Made by a program: the position numbers and the translations under genes. This document shows positions 40,422-50,372 of a stretch of 64,000 nucleotides of DNA, in pieces. Source of the DNA: Selenomonas dianae (GTDB lineage: Bacteria; Bacillota; Negativicutes; Selenomonadales; Selenomonadaceae); contig NZ_CP128650.1 in NCBI RefSeq assembly GCF_030644225.1, positions 1,250,001 through 1,314,000 on the forward strand, given 5' to 3'. Positions within the stretch are counted from its first letter, which is position 1. Each line of letters opens with the position of its first letter. Under the pieces are notes generated by a model that saw only the letters and a program-made list of their open reading frames with translations, did no database searches and was not told the origin of the DNA.

Positions 40422-41935
40422 TGCACTTGCTCCTTTATTGCGTTCACCAATCCATCAATCGTATATTGTTCTGCCACAATATCCGGCTCGATGGCAAAAC
40501 TTCGTGCCGTATCTGCCGTAACAGGTCCGATACAAGCGATTTTCGTCTGTTGGAGCGGTGTGATATTGCCCAGCTGCTGTACAAGATTCTTGACCGTAGA
40601 GGAACTTGTAAAGGTAACAACGTCAATCTCACCACGCATCAGGCGCTCGGCAAGCTCCTCCCCGCCTGCACGCTCCGGCACTGTTTCGTATGCAGGAACA
40701 ACATCGACCATCGCCCCATGTGCGCGCAGCGACGCGGGCAGGACATCACGTGCCTCCTGTGCGCGTGCCAGCAGGATACGCGCACGCGGCGGAAGAATGG
40801 GGGCGAGTTCCTCAACCAACGCTTCGGCACGGAACTCCTTCGGAACAATATCGGCGTGAATGCCGAATGAGTGCAGTGCCTTTGCCGTCGCCGAACCAAT
40901 CGCGGCAACCTTCGCATAACCGAGTGCACGCGTATCCTTTTCTGCACGATGAAGCCGTGCAAAGAAATGCTCCACCCCATTGACACTCGTGAAAATAATC
41001 CAATGGTAGGACTGCACATCTGCGATTGCCGCATCCAGTGCCGCGTAGCCATCTGCGGGCGGCGCAATTCGAATCACGGGCGTCTCAATGCAGGATGCGC
41101 CCAGTGCCGTCAGCTGTTCCGTCAAAGCCGACGCCTGCGCACGCGCACGTGTGACAAGAATACGCTTTCCATGCAGTGGTCGAATATCCGCACGGTCGAA
41201 CCAGCGCAGCTGCTCCCGCAGCTTTACCACCTCACCGACGATGAAGATCGCGGGGGGGCGGATGCCGTCGCGCTGTACCATCTCTGCCGCCTCGCCCACG
41301 GTCGTGACGTAGGTCTCCTGGTCGGCACGCGTCCCCCAACGAATGATTGCCGCAGGGGTATCGGCGGGACGTCCGTGCTCGATCAGCTTCTTCGTGATGA
41401 CGGGAAGATTTGCAACGCCCATCAGGAAAACAAGGGTATCGACCCCCGTCGCGAGATGCTTCCATCGTATACGAGATTCCGCTTTTGTCGGATCTTCGTG
41501 TCCCGTAATGACGGCAAAGGAAACCGCAACACCGCGATGCGTCACGGGAATGCCCGCATAGGCGGGAACGCTGATCGCCGAGGTCACACCCGGCAGTACC
41601 TCAAATGGAATTCCGCGTGCAAGAAGGACAAGTGCTTCCTCCCCTCCGCGCCCAAAGACGAAGGGGTCGCCGCCCTTGAGACGGACAACCGTCTTCCCCT
41701 CGTCCGCCTTGTCCGCGAGCAGGACATTGATGTCCTCCTGCCGCATCGTATGCTTGCAGGACTGCTTTCCAACATAGATGCGCTCCGCCTCAGCGGGTAC
41801 ATAGGAGAGAATGCCCTCATCTGCGAGATGGTCATAGACGACAACATCCGCCGTCCGAAGACAATTCATCGCGCCAACCGTCAAAAGGCGCGGATCCCCG
41901 GGACCCGCGCCGACAAGAAATACTTTTCCGCTCAT
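40418..41935 (-). CDS. cobA/hemD: Fused uroporphyrinogen-III C-methyltransferase / uroporphyrinogen-III synthase
   Basis: 505 residues, two enzymes in one chain. Residues 1-about 245: SUMT with VGAGPGDPRLLT, VVVYDHLAD, RLKGGDPFVFGRGGEE and GIPVTHRGVAVS. Residues about 255-505: HemD (GKRILVTRARAQA, IIFTSVNGVEHFF, FTSSSTVKNLV). HemD closes hydroxymethylbilane to uroporphyrinogen III; SUMT methylates it toward precorrin-2 for siroheme or cobalamin. Such fusions occur in several Firmicutes. ATGA overlaps on both sides. Confidence 0.96.
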   Translation of the reverse strand: MSGKVFLVGAGPGDPRLLTVGAMNCLRTADVVVYDHLADEGILSYVPAEAERIYVGKQSCKHTMRQEDINVLLADKADEGKTVVRLKGGDPFVFGRGGEEALVLLARGIPFEVLPGVTSAISVPAYAGIPVTHRGVAVSFAVITGHEDPTKAESRIRWKHLATGVDTLVFLMGVANLPVITKKLIEHGRPADTPAAIIRWGTRADQETYVTTVGEAAEMVQRDGIRPPAIFIVGEVVKLREQLRWFDRADIRPLHGKRILVTRARAQASALTEQLTALGASCIETPVIRIAPPADGYAALDAAIADVQSYHWIIFTSVNGVEHFFARLHRAEKDTRALGYAKVAAIGSATAKALHSFGIHADIVPKEFRAEALVEELAPILPPRARILLARAQEARDVLPASLRAHGAMVDVVPAYETVPERAGGEELAERLMRGEIDVVTFTSSSTVKNLVQQLGNITPLQQTKIACIGPVTADTARSFAIEPDIVAEQYTIDGLVNAIKEQVQ

Positions 41936-42867
41936 ACCGTAATTCCTATCTCTTTCAAAATATCTCGACCGCCTGCATCAAGCAGCTCCTCTGCCAGAGC
42001 AACGCCGATCTTCTCCGCCGCATCCACAGCCCCCATGGAGCGCGACCGACAGACGCGCATCCCGTCGACGGAGGCAATCATCGCCTCGACATGGAGTATA
42101 TTGCCCTCGCCAACCTCGGCATAAACCCCGACGGGGATCTGACAGCCCCCCTCGACGCGCCGCAGAAATGCACGCTCCGCCCTCGCTGCCGCCGTCATAT
42201 GAGGATCGCGCAGAAAGTCGATCAGCGAACAAATCCGTGCATCATCCGCACGGCATTCAATCGCAAGCGCCCCCTGCCCGACCGCAGGAAGAATCATCGT
42301 GCGCGGAAGAATCGAACAAATTCGCTGCCCCAGTCCGAGACGTTTCAGCCCCGCCGCAGCGAGCACGATTGCGTCGAATTCTCCCGCATCGAGCTTCGCA
42401 AGACGTGTATTGACATTCCCACGCAGATCAAGGATCTCAAGATCGGGACGCACAGCAAGCAGCTGCGCGCGCCTTCGAAGGCTGGATGTGCCGACCCGTG
42501 CCCCCTGCGGAAGCTCCTCCATCGCCCGATAACGAACGCTGACAAAGGCATCCCCCGCATCCAACCGCTCCGTGATCGCCCCGATGACAAGCCCCGCAGG
42601 GACTTCCGTCGGCATATCCTTCAGGCTGTGCACGGCAAGATCAATCTCTCCTGCGAGCATCGCCTGTTCGAGTTCCTTGGTAAAGAGCCCCTTGCCCCCG
42701 ATCTTTGCGAGCGGCGCATCGAGAATGCGGTCGCCCTTCGTCGTCATTTTCCTGAGCTCCACACACACGGCAGGATACTGCTTTTCCATCTGCGCCGCGA
42801 CGTATTCCGCCTGCCACAAAGCCAGTTTACTTGCCCGCGTACCGATAGTGATTGTGTCGCTGTTCAC
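41932..42867 (-). CDS. hemC: Hydroxymethylbilane synthase
   Basis: 311 residues. TIGTRASKLALWQAEYVA at the N-terminus, GLFTKELEQAML, HSLKDMPTE and RRRAQLL, and the dipyrromethane Cys in VEGGCQIPVGVY. It links four porphobilinogens to hydroxymethylbilane. GTG start at 42867 (AGGAGAGACGGGGACAA upstream), 41 nt inside the hemA reading frame, so hemA and hemC are translationally linked. Confidence 0.97.
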   Translation of the reverse strand: MNSDTITIGTRASKLALWQAEYVAAQMEKQYPAVCVELRKMTTKGDRILDAPLAKIGGKGLFTKELEQAMLAGEIDLAVHSLKDMPTEVPAGLVIGAITERLDAGDAFVSVRYRAMEELPQGARVGTSSLRRRAQLLAVRPDLEILDLRGNVNTRLAKLDAGEFDAIVLAAAGLKRLGLGQRICSILPRTMILPAVGQGALAIECRADDARICSLIDFLRDPHMTAAARAERAFLRRVEGGCQIPVGVYAEVGEGNILHVEAMIASVDGMRVCRSRSMGAVDAAEKIGVALAEELLDAGGRDILKEIGITV

Positions 42868-44146
42868 TTGTCCCCGTCTCTCCTATCGCATCCAATTTAA
42901 ATAGGGCGCGCATCGCCTCAATGTAAAACGCCTCGTCCTTCGTTCCTGCCGAGGAGCGGATCTTCATCATGGGGGTGCGCAGGATCTTCCGCACAATCAT
43001 GCGGCTCATATGCTCCACCTGACGACGTTCTTCTTCCGAAAGATCCGGAAGTTTCGCCCCCATGCGTTTGATCTCACGTTCGCGTATGCGTTCGCAGCGT
43101 CCCGAGAGAAGTGCCATGAGCGGCTGAAAGGACAGATATTTGAACCGTTCGAGAAGGGATGCGACCTCCTCACTCACGATCTGCTCCGCCTTGACCGCCT
43201 CCGCCTGACGCTCGCTGAGATGTTCGTCCACCACAGCCTCAAGGGCATCAATATTATAGAGCTCAATCCCCTTGATGGCCGCGACATCGGGATCGACATC
43301 GCGTGGAACGGCAATATCAATGAGAAAGAGCTTCCGCCCCTGCCGCCGCGCCATCACGCGGCGTGCCTCCCACGCCTTGATGACATAGTGCGGCGCACCC
43401 GTCGAGGTGACGACCACATCGACATCGGTCATATAGTCCAGTGCGCGGTCAAATGGAATCGCCTCCCCGCCAATGCGTTCGGCAAGGCGCTCCGCACGCT
43501 CCATATGGCGATTGGCGACAAGAATCTTCTCGATCCCGTGCGCCCGTAAATGTTCCGCCGTCAGCTCCGCCATCTTGCCCGCGCCAAAGATCAGACCGCT
43601 GCGTCCGCCAAGTCCGCCGAGGGATGCTGCGGCAAGTTCCACCGCTGCATAACTCACGGATACCGAGCGGTACGCAATGCGTGTTTCCGTCCGTACACGC
43701 TTGCCCGTTGCGATGGCACGGTGAAAGAGCAGATTGAGCACCGTGCTCGTCGCTCCTGCCTCACGTGCAATCGCATAGGCTTCCTTCACCTGCGAGAGAA
43801 TCTGTCCCTCGCCAAGTACCAGTGAATCAAGACTGGAGGCAACGCGAAAGAGGTGACGAATCGCCTCATCATCGACATAGGTATAAAGATATTCGTCAAG
43901 ATCATCCCCGCCCTGCGCCAGATCGTTCAAAAACTGCCGCAGTGCCTGCGCACCACAGGTATGATCGTCCACCGAAGCATAGAGTTCCGTACGGTTGCAG
44001 GTGGAAAGAACCACAAGACCGCTCAGACCGTCATACTCGCCCAGACTTAAAAGTCCCAAACGCAGTTCCTCACGGGAAAATGAAACACGCTCACGCACAT
44101 CAACCGGAGCGGTTCGATGATTTAGCCCCAATGTCAAGAGCTGCAT
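42827..44146 (-). CDS. hemA: Glutamyl-tRNA reductase
   Basis: 439 residues from ATG 44146 (LLTLGLNHRTAPVDVRERV). Catalytic Cys50 in LSTCNRTELYA, NADPH site in LIFGAGKMAELTAEHL, and the C-terminal dimerisation helices. It reduces Glu-tRNA(Glu) to glutamate-1-semialdehyde, the first committed step of tetrapyrrole synthesis in this organism. It starts 47 nt before the end of the sirC gene, with AGAGG 11 nt upstream. Confidence 0.96.
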   Translation of the reverse strand: MQLLTLGLNHRTAPVDVRERVSFSREELRLGLLSLGEYDGLSGLVVLSTCNRTELYASVDDHTCGAQALRQFLNDLAQGGDDLDEYLYTYVDDEAIRHLFRVASSLDSLVLGEGQILSQVKEAYAIAREAGATSTVLNLLFHRAIATGKRVRTETRIAYRSVSVSYAAVELAAASLGGLGGRSGLIFGAGKMAELTAEHLRAHGIEKILVANRHMERAERLAERIGGEAIPFDRALDYMTDVDVVVTSTGAPHYVIKAWEARRVMARRQGRKLFLIDIAVPRDVDPDVAAIKGIELYNIDALEAVVDEHLSERQAEAVKAEQIVSEEVASLLERFKYLSFQPLMALLSGRCERIREREIKRMGAKLPDLSEEERRQVEHMSRMIVRKILRTPMMKIRSSAGTKDEAFYIEAMRALFKLDAIGETGTSEQRHNHYRYAGK

Positions 44147-44762
44147 TGCGTAACTCAACCTCTGCTTTCTCTAACTCTCCATCGCGAACCATGTTCAAAA
44201 TGTGGGGGTACAGCGCCATGCGCCAGAACGCCGTGCGCTCCTCACTGTCCGGGAGCCGCGCCCGCATTTCGCTGCGCAGATGCGCCACGCGCTCCAACCA
44301 GATCCCGAAGGAAGGCGGATAGAGCTGCTCAAGCTCCATACGAATCGCCCGTGACAGCGCGGGACTCCCTCCGCCCGTCGAAACGGTCAGCAGGACGGCA
44401 TCACGCCGTACCGACGAAGGAATCTGAAACGAAGATGCCGCCGGATCATCAATGACATTGACGAGAATGTCACGTTCCTTTGCCTCTGCCGCAACAGCCG
44501 CGTTGACCGTAGGCGAATTTGTCGCTGCATAGACGAGAAACGCCCCTTCGAGCATCGTCCGCGCATAGTGGTCTCTGCGCCATTCGATCCGCCCGCTGTC
44601 AGCAAGTTCCCACAGTAGCTCCGTAAGCTCCGGCGCAATCACGCGCACAGACACATCCGCATCTGCCGCGAAAATGCCGTTTACCTTGCGCTCTGCCACA
44701 CGACCGCCGCCGACAACAATGACAAGCCGTCCGGTCAGATCAACATTGAGCGGATACAGCAC
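44100..44762 (-). CDS. sirC: Precorrin-2 dehydrogenase / sirohydrochlorin ferrochelatase-like
   Basis: 220 residues. NAD site VIVVGGGRVAERKVNGI near the N-terminus, DDPAASSFQIPSSVRRDAVLLT and VSTGGGSPALSRAIR, the CysG N-terminal (Met8p/SirC) family. It oxidises precorrin-2 to sirohydrochlorin, feeding siroheme or cobalamin. Whether it also inserts iron cannot be told from sequence. GTG start at 44762. First gene of the cluster. Confidence 0.93.
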   Translation of the reverse strand: MLYPLNVDLTGRLVIVVGGGRVAERKVNGIFAADADVSVRVIAPELTELLWELADSGRIEWRRDHYARTMLEGAFLVYAATNSPTVNAAVAAEAKERDILVNVIDDPAASSFQIPSSVRRDAVLLTVSTGGGSPALSRAIRMELEQLYPPSFGIWLERVAHLRSEMRARLPDSEERTAFWRMALYPHILNMVRDGELEKAEVELRNAALDIGAKSSNRSG

Positions 44763-44830
44763 GCAGATCCCCCCATAAAAATATGAATCCTATTCACGTT
44801 CGTTATTATACCGCAAATGGACATAAAAAA

Positions 44831-44860
44831 AAAGAGGAGAAGCCGCAATCCCCTCTCTTT
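44831..44860 (-). terminator. Terminator after surE
   Basis: AAAGAG (44831-44836) pairs with CTCTTT (44855-44860), extended by imperfect pairs (GGAG/CCC region). On the minus strand the stem ends in a run of nine T. It lies 24 bp after the surE stop. Confidence 0.6.
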
Positions 44861-44884
44861 ATAGTGATTATCAACAGGCATCCG

Positions 44885-45640
44885 TCATTGGATGCATCTG
44901 CCACATTCCTCAAGCAGCGGATAATCCGTCATATCCACACCGACCGGTGTAACGGAGATCAGCCCATGCTCCACCGCGTAAATATCTGTCCCCGCCCCCT
45001 TATCCGTATCTGACACCTCGCCCGCCACCCTGTAGCGAACACAGCCGTTTTCCTCGATGCGTTCAAAGGCGTTGATGTAGTCGCGCCCGCCCTGACGGGC
45101 AAAGACGAACTGCGGTCTGCCTCCTGCGAGTTCCTTCGGAAAATTGATGTTGAGCAGGAACGGCTGCTCCATCGCTGTCAATACATGGCCCATAAACGGC
45201 TCAAAATATGCCGCGACCTCCGCATAGCTGATACAGCTCCCCTCGATTCGCGAGAGCGCAAATGACGGAATCCCGTGAAAGAATCCCTCAAATGCCGCAC
45301 CGACCGTTCCCGAGTAGATCACGTCCGTCCCGAGATTCGAACCGTGATTGATCCCCGAGAGCACAACATCCGGCAATTCCTCCGCAATCGCGTCGAGGTA
45401 GAGTTTGCCGCAGTCCGTCGGCGTACCGTCGATTGCCCATGCCCGAATATCATAGTCCGCATCAAAATTCTCATCGGCACGCACCTCAATCGCACGCCCG
45501 ATCGTCAGCGCATGGGACGTGCCGCTCTGCTGGTGCATGGGAGCTGCAACAGTCACCGCATGATGCTGTGCGAGATGTCGCGCGAGTGTTCGGATGCCCT
45601 CTGCCGCAATGCCGTCGTCATTCAATATCAGGATATTCAC
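44885..45640 (-). CDS. surE: 5'/3'-nucleotidase, stationary-phase SurE
   Basis: 251 residues. MNILILNDDGIAAEGI holds the metal Asp pair (residues 8-9), with SGTSHALTIG (Ser) and SGINHGSNLG (Asn) completing the site. The family removes phosphate from nucleoside monophosphates and some other esters. The sequence and length are standard. It is a single-gene unit between two terminators. Confidence 0.95.
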   Translation of the reverse strand: MNILILNDDGIAAEGIRTLARHLAQHHAVTVAAPMHQQSGTSHALTIGRAIEVRADENFDADYDIRAWAIDGTPTDCGKLYLDAIAEELPDVVLSGINHGSNLGTDVIYSGTVGAAFEGFFHGIPSFALSRIEGSCISYAEVAAYFEPFMGHVLTAMEQPFLLNINFPKELAGGRPQFVFARQGGRDYINAFERIEENGCVRYRVAGEVSDTDKGAGTDIYAVEHGLISVTPVGVDMTDYPLLEECGRCIQ

Positions 45641-45670
45641 AAATGAGCCTCCTATTTCGCATATATACGA

Positions 45671-45698
45671 AAAGCAGGTTGGTATACCAACCTGCTTT
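45671..45698 (-). terminator. Terminator of tRNA-Lys
   Basis: A perfect 28-bp palindrome with arms AAAGCAGGTTGGTA and TACCAACCTGCTTT, followed on the minus strand by TCG; its own end gives the T-run (TTTT). It lies 31 bp after the tRNA 3' end and 30 bp before surE. Confidence 0.75.
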
Positions 45699-45729
45699 CT
45701 TCAAAACCGCCAAGCGGATGAACTACACA

Positions 45730-45805
<76 letters not shown>

Positions 45806-45830
45806 ATATACGCCTCTTCAGCGCATAGCT

Positions 45831-45860
45831 ATTATAGTGGAAAGAGGGCAGGAATGTCAA
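45831..45860 (-). promoter_or_regulatory. Promoter of tRNA-Lys
   Basis: Perfect TTGACA (45855-45860 on the minus strand), 18-bp spacer and perfect TATAAT (45831-45836), 25 bp before the tRNA 5' end. Confidence 0.85.
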
Positions 45861-45903
45861 GGGAAAATCTGCTGCTTACAGAGAAATATCCGTATTCCAC
45901 CAA

Positions 45904-45937
45904 AAAAGGTCTTTGCGGAAAACCGCAAAGGCCTTTT
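45904..45937 (-). terminator. Terminator of the malate dehydrogenase gene
   Basis: A 15-bp stem with one mismatch: AAAAGG-t-CTTTGCGG (45904-45918) / CCGCAAAG-g-CCTTTT (45923-45937), loop AAAA. On the minus strand the stem runs into TTTTTTGG. Confidence 0.88.
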
Positions 45938-45956
45938 GGATCGTTTCGGAAGGGAT

Positions 45957-46907
45957 TTACTTCAGCGCATCGCCGAGCTGTGCGTTGACCGCACGCGCTG
46001 CCTCAACGCTCTCCTCGAACTTCGCCTTTTCCTCGCCCTCAAGCACCACATCGACGACCTTCTCGAAGCCGCCCTTGCCGAGCACGATGGGAACACCGAC
46101 ACAGAGTTCCTTTTCGCCATACTCGCCCTCAAGATAGACGCAGCACGGAATGATCTTCTTGGAGTCCAGTGCGATTGCCTCGACCAGCGTTGCTGCAGAT
46201 GCGCCCGGTGCGTACCATGCAGACGTGCCGAGAAGCCCCGTCAGTGTCGCACCGCCGACCTTCGTCTTCTGGACGACATCGGCAAGAACTTCCTTCGAGA
46301 GGAGCTGGGTGACAGGAATGCCGCGCAGCGTTGCAATGCTGACAAGAGGAACCATCGTCTTGTCGTTATGCCCGCCGATGACCATACCGTCCACATCGCT
46401 CGGCGTTGCGGGATGTCCTGCCGCATTGAGTGCCTCGGAGAGATAGTAGCGGAAACGGCTGCTGTCGAGCATACCGCCCATGCCGATGATACGGTTGCGC
46501 GGCAGCCCCGTGGACTTCAGCGCGAGGTAGGTCATTGCATCCATCGGATTGGAGATGATGATGAAGATGGCATTCGGAGAGTACTTGAGTGCCTGCTCCA
46601 CCACGCTCTTGACGATCTTGGCGTTGACACCGACGAGCTCCTCGCGCGTCATGCCAGGCTTGCGCGGCAGACCGGAGGTAACAACGACAACGTCGGAGTC
46701 TGCCGTAGCAGCATAGTCGTTCGTAACCCCCTTGACCGTCGTATCAAAGTTCAGCGCATGAGCACACTGCATCATGTCCATCGCCTTGCCCTCGGAGACA
46801 CCCTCTTTAATGTCAATGAGGACAACTTCCTGCGCGAACTTCTTGAGTGCGACGACATTCGCCACGGTTGCGCCGACGTTACCTGCACCAACAACAGTTA
46901 CCTTCAT
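45957..46907 (-). CDS. mdh: Malate dehydrogenase, NAD-dependent (LDH-like type)
   Basis: 316 residues. NAD site VVGAGNVGATVAN with the Asp of VLIDIKEG. The specificity loop reads GLPRKPGMTREELV: the Arg before KPGM is that of malate dehydrogenases, where lactate dehydrogenases have Gln. Catalytic His-Asp in IGGHNDKTMVPL and Arg in LPRNRIIG. It interconverts malate and oxaloacetate, fitting succinate/propionate fermentation in this group. Own promoter and terminator; an inverted repeat overlaps the promoter. Confidence 0.93.
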   Translation of the reverse strand: MKVTVVGAGNVGATVANVVALKKFAQEVVLIDIKEGVSEGKAMDMMQCAHALNFDTTVKGVTNDYAATADSDVVVVTSGLPRKPGMTREELVGVNAKIVKSVVEQALKYSPNAIFIIISNPMDAMTYLALKSTGLPRNRIIGMGGMLDSSRFRYYLSEALNAAGHPATPSDVDGMVIGGHNDKTMVPLVSIATLRGIPVTQLLSKEVLADVVQKTKVGGATLTGLLGTSAWYAPGASAATLVEAIALDSKKIIPCCVYLEGEYGEKELCVGVPIVLGKGGFEKVVDVVLEGEEKAKFEESVEAARAVNAQLGDALK

Positions 46908-46981
46908 AGTATTTCCTCCTTAAAAACTCTCCTGTCACCCATCCCTAGCAATAAGTGACACGATTCGAAACAGGGTATACC

Positions 46982-47032
46982 AATAGTTCATAACTATGGA
47001 ACTATTATAACATTCTCGTTCAGAAAAATCAA
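46982..47032 (-). promoter_or_regulatory. mdh promoter with overlapping inverted repeat
   Basis: TTGATT (47027-47032 on the minus strand), 17-bp spacer, TATAAT (47004-47009). An inverted repeat AATAGTTC (46982-46989) / GAACTATT (46999-47006), 9-bp centre, overlaps the -10 and the expected transcription start, the position of a repressor operator. The binding protein is unknown; the sequence does not match the Rex site TTGTGAA-TTCACAA. Confidence 0.6.
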
Positions 47033-47129
47033 TTAGTTATTTTGGAGAATTATTCAAACTTTCATGGAAAAGCAAATTATTTTTGTGTACGCTGAATTGT
47101 CCACCAACTTTATCGCAGACACAAAAAAA

Positions 47130-47154
47130 GCAGTCGATTACTTTCATCGACTGC
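47130..47154 (-). terminator. Terminator of the tRNA-Tyr/tRNA-Met unit
   Basis: Perfect 9-bp stem GCAGTCGAT (47130-47138) / ATCGACTGC (47146-47154), loop of 7, followed on the minus strand by seven T. Confidence 0.88.
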
Positions 47155-47197
47155 GACAGAGGAAGCACGATAAATCCGGCGTTCCTTGATTTACATA

Positions 47198-47274
47198 TGG
47201 TGGCGGCACAGAGATTTGAACTCCGGACACTGCGGGTATGAACCGCATGCTCTAGCCAACTGAGCTATGCCGCC
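47198..47274 (-). tRNA. tRNA-Met, elongator (anticodon CAT)
   Basis: 77 nt including CCA. Acceptor GGCGGCA/TGCCGCC, anticodon stem TGCGG/CCGCA with loop TTCATAC. The sequence resembles Bacillus elongator tRNA-Met rather than initiator (no three G-C pairs in the anticodon stem). Expected substrate of TmcAL at C34. Downstream of tRNA-Tyr in the same unit. A tRNA-Ile with modified CAT cannot be fully excluded. Confidence 0.93.
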
Positions 47275-47279
47275 ATCGG

Positions 47280-47365
47280 TGGTGGGCAGGGATGGATTCG
47301 AACCATCGTAATCCGAAGATGACAGATTTACAGTCTGTTGCCTTTAACCACTCGGCCACCTACCC
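47280..47365 (-). tRNA. tRNA-Tyr (anticodon GTA)
   Basis: 86 nt including CCA, long variable arm typical of class II. Acceptor GGGTAGG/CCTGCCC, D-arm GGCCGAGTGGTTAAAGGC, anticodon stem CAGA/TCTG with loop CTGTAAA (anticodon GTA), T-arm GATGGTTCGAATCCATC. First gene of the two-tRNA unit. Confidence 0.97.
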
Positions 47366-47378
47366 ATGAGCCTTGACA

Positions 47379-47408
47379 AGTATATGCGATAAACGGCTGC
47401 CTTGTCAA
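47379..47408 (-). promoter_or_regulatory. Promoter of the tRNA-Tyr/tRNA-Met unit
   Basis: Perfect TTGACA (47403-47408 on the minus strand), 18-bp spacer, TATACT (47379-47384), 13 bp before the tRNA-Tyr 5' end and directly after the lysS stop. It frees the tRNAs from dependence on lysS transcription. Confidence 0.78.
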
Positions 47409-47421
47409 GGCGTTTCTCAAA

Positions 47422-48942
<1,521 letters not shown>

Positions 48943-49413
48943 TTACTTCTTAATATCCATGATTTTGTACTGAATGATCCCAGCCGGTGCACTGACATTG
49001 ACCGTCTGATCGATCATCTGACCGAGCAGTGCCATGCCGAGTGGAGACTCGTTTGAGATTTTCCCCTCGTCCGGGTCTGCCTCGGTTGATCCGACAATGA
49101 GAAAGGTTTCCTCCTCGTCGAATTCCAGATCCTTTACCGTCACACGGCTGCCCATGGTGACGGTCTTGCCGTCGCCCGCCTGGATGATGTCGGAGTTGCG
49201 GATCTTCGTCTCAAGTTCCTGGATCTCGCCCTCAAGAAATGCCTGCTCGTTCTTGGCATCATCGTATTCGGAGTTCTCGGAAAGATCGCCAAGCGCAATG
49301 GCGGCCTTGAGCCGTTCGGCAACTTCGATGCGGCGTACACTTTTGAGGTAGTTTAACTTTTCGACGAGCTTGTTGTAGCCGTCCTCGGTCAGCATGACCT
49401 TCTTTTCTGTCAT
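48943..49413 (-). CDS. greA: Transcription elongation factor GreA
   Basis: 156 residues from ATG 49413 (AAGGGGATTGTTCC upstream). Coiled-coil tip DLSENSEYDDAKNEQAF carries the acidic residues that trigger transcript cleavage in backtracked RNA polymerase. C-terminal FKBP-like domain: TVTMGSRVTVKDLEFDEEE and ESPLGMALLGQMIDQTV. Length standard for GreA. Confidence 0.97.
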   Translation of the reverse strand: MTEKKVMLTEDGYNKLVEKLNYLKSVRRIEVAERLKAAIALGDLSENSEYDDAKNEQAFLEGEIQELETKIRNSDIIQAGDGKTVTMGSRVTVKDLEFDEEETFLIVGSTEADPDEGKISNESPLGMALLGQMIDQTVNVSAPAGIIQYKIMDIKK

Positions 49414-49432
49414 GGAACAATCCCCTTTATTG

Positions 49433-49726
49433 TCATTCTGATGTATTGACTTCATCCATAAAAGCAGTCGGCACAGTGTTCTCCCGTCCCGTGTGAATCA
49501 GTAAAAGACGTTCCTTTCGATTCATTTTCTTGAACTGGCATTCACGCTTCTGTGCTTCTTGCTTCGTTGCATATTCCTCGGCATAGACAAGACGAACCGG
49601 CCGGCGGGCGCGTGTGTACTTCGCCCCGTTTCCTTCATTGTGTGCGCGCAGCCGCCGCCGGAGATCGTTCGTCCATCCTGCATAGAGGCTTCCGTCCGCA
49701 CACAACAAAAGATAGGCGTAGTTCAT
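49433..49726 (-). CDS. GIY-YIG nuclease superfamily protein (YhbQ/YazA family)
   Basis: 97 residues. GIY-YIG core: [20 protein letters not shown], Arg in [30 protein letters not shown], catalytic Glu in [14 protein letters not shown]. The short single-domain UPF0213 family; role in DNA repair is suggested for some members but not settled. Start overlaps the PPIase stop. Confidence 0.92.
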   Translation of the reverse strand: MNYAYLLLCADGSLYAGWTNDLRRRLRAHNEGNGAKYTRARRPVRLVYAEEYATKQEAQKRECQFKKMNRKERLLLIHTGRENTVPTAFMDEVNTSE

Positions 49727-50337
49727 TCCGCAGCGTCTTTGATCGTGATTTTCTCGATCACGACATCATGCACAGGACGATCGCCGTACCCTGTCTGCGT
49801 GTGGCCGATGTCGCGCACCACATCCATGCCCTCGATCACCTTGCCAAAGACTGCATGATGATTGTCGAGCCACGGGGTCGCAGCGAGCGTGATAAAGAAC
49901 TGACTGCCGCCTGTATTCGGACCTGCGTTCGCCATCGAGAGGATGCCCTCGTCGTCATGCTTCAGAGCGGGATCAAACTCATCGGGAATCGTGTAGCCCG
50001 GTCCCCCCGTTCCGTTGCCGTTCGGATCCCCCCCCTGAATCATGAAACCGTCGATCACGCGATGGAAGATCAGCCCGTCATAGAAGCCCTTTTCCGAAAG
50101 GTCGATAAAATTCTTCGTGGTGATGGGGGCTTTGTCCTCGAAAAGTTCCACCTCGAACGTGCCCTTGTTTGTTGTAAACTCTGCAATGCGGTTTTTTGAC
50201 ACAGCTTTGTTCTCTCCTTTGTCCTGATCCAACAGCATATTGAACGACATCCCCGCACTCCCGCTGTGTGCCGCAAACAGTACCGCAGCAACAGCGACGA
50301 GAACGCCGACTGTCAAAAGATAAAATTTCTTCCCCAT
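49723..50337 (-). CDS. Peptidyl-prolyl cis-trans isomerase, cyclophilin type, membrane-anchored
   Basis: 204 residues from ATG 50337 (AGGAGGTC upstream). One N-terminal anchor (about 4-25: [19 protein letters not shown]). Cyclophilin core: [49 protein letters not shown] and [11 protein letters not shown], with the catalytic Arg in FHR. It should assist folding of exported proteins outside the membrane. Confidence 0.93.
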   Translation of the reverse strand: MGKKFYLLTVGVLVAVAAVLFAAHSGSAGMSFNMLLDQDKGENKAVSKNRIAEFTTNKGTFEVELFEDKAPITTKNFIDLSEKGFYDGLIFHRVIDGFMIQGGDPNGNGTGGPGYTIPDEFDPALKHDDEGILSMANAGPNTGGSQFFITLAATPWLDNHHAVFGKVIEGMDVVRDIGHTQTGYGDRPVHDVVIEKITIKDAAE

Positions 50338-50372
50338 TCTACCGAATGACCTCCTATATTTCAACCTATATT

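Larger units (their letters stand above)
46908..47197. other. Intergenic stretch between mdh and the tRNA pair
   Basis: 290 bp without a gene. It holds the mdh promoter with an inverted repeat (46982-47032) and the terminator of the tRNA pair (47130-47154). The rest is AT-rich and shows no further structure that I could identify. Confidence 0.7.

Noticed and set aside
39483-42124. Two long plus-strand frames opposite hemB, cobA/hemD and hemC
   Set aside because: Both lie antisense to genes with catalytic motifs; the translations are Arg/His/Cys-rich shadows without domains.
45957-46907. Annotation as lactate dehydrogenase
   Set aside because: The specificity loop has Arg before KPGM as in LDH-like malate dehydrogenases, not the Gln of lactate dehydrogenases.
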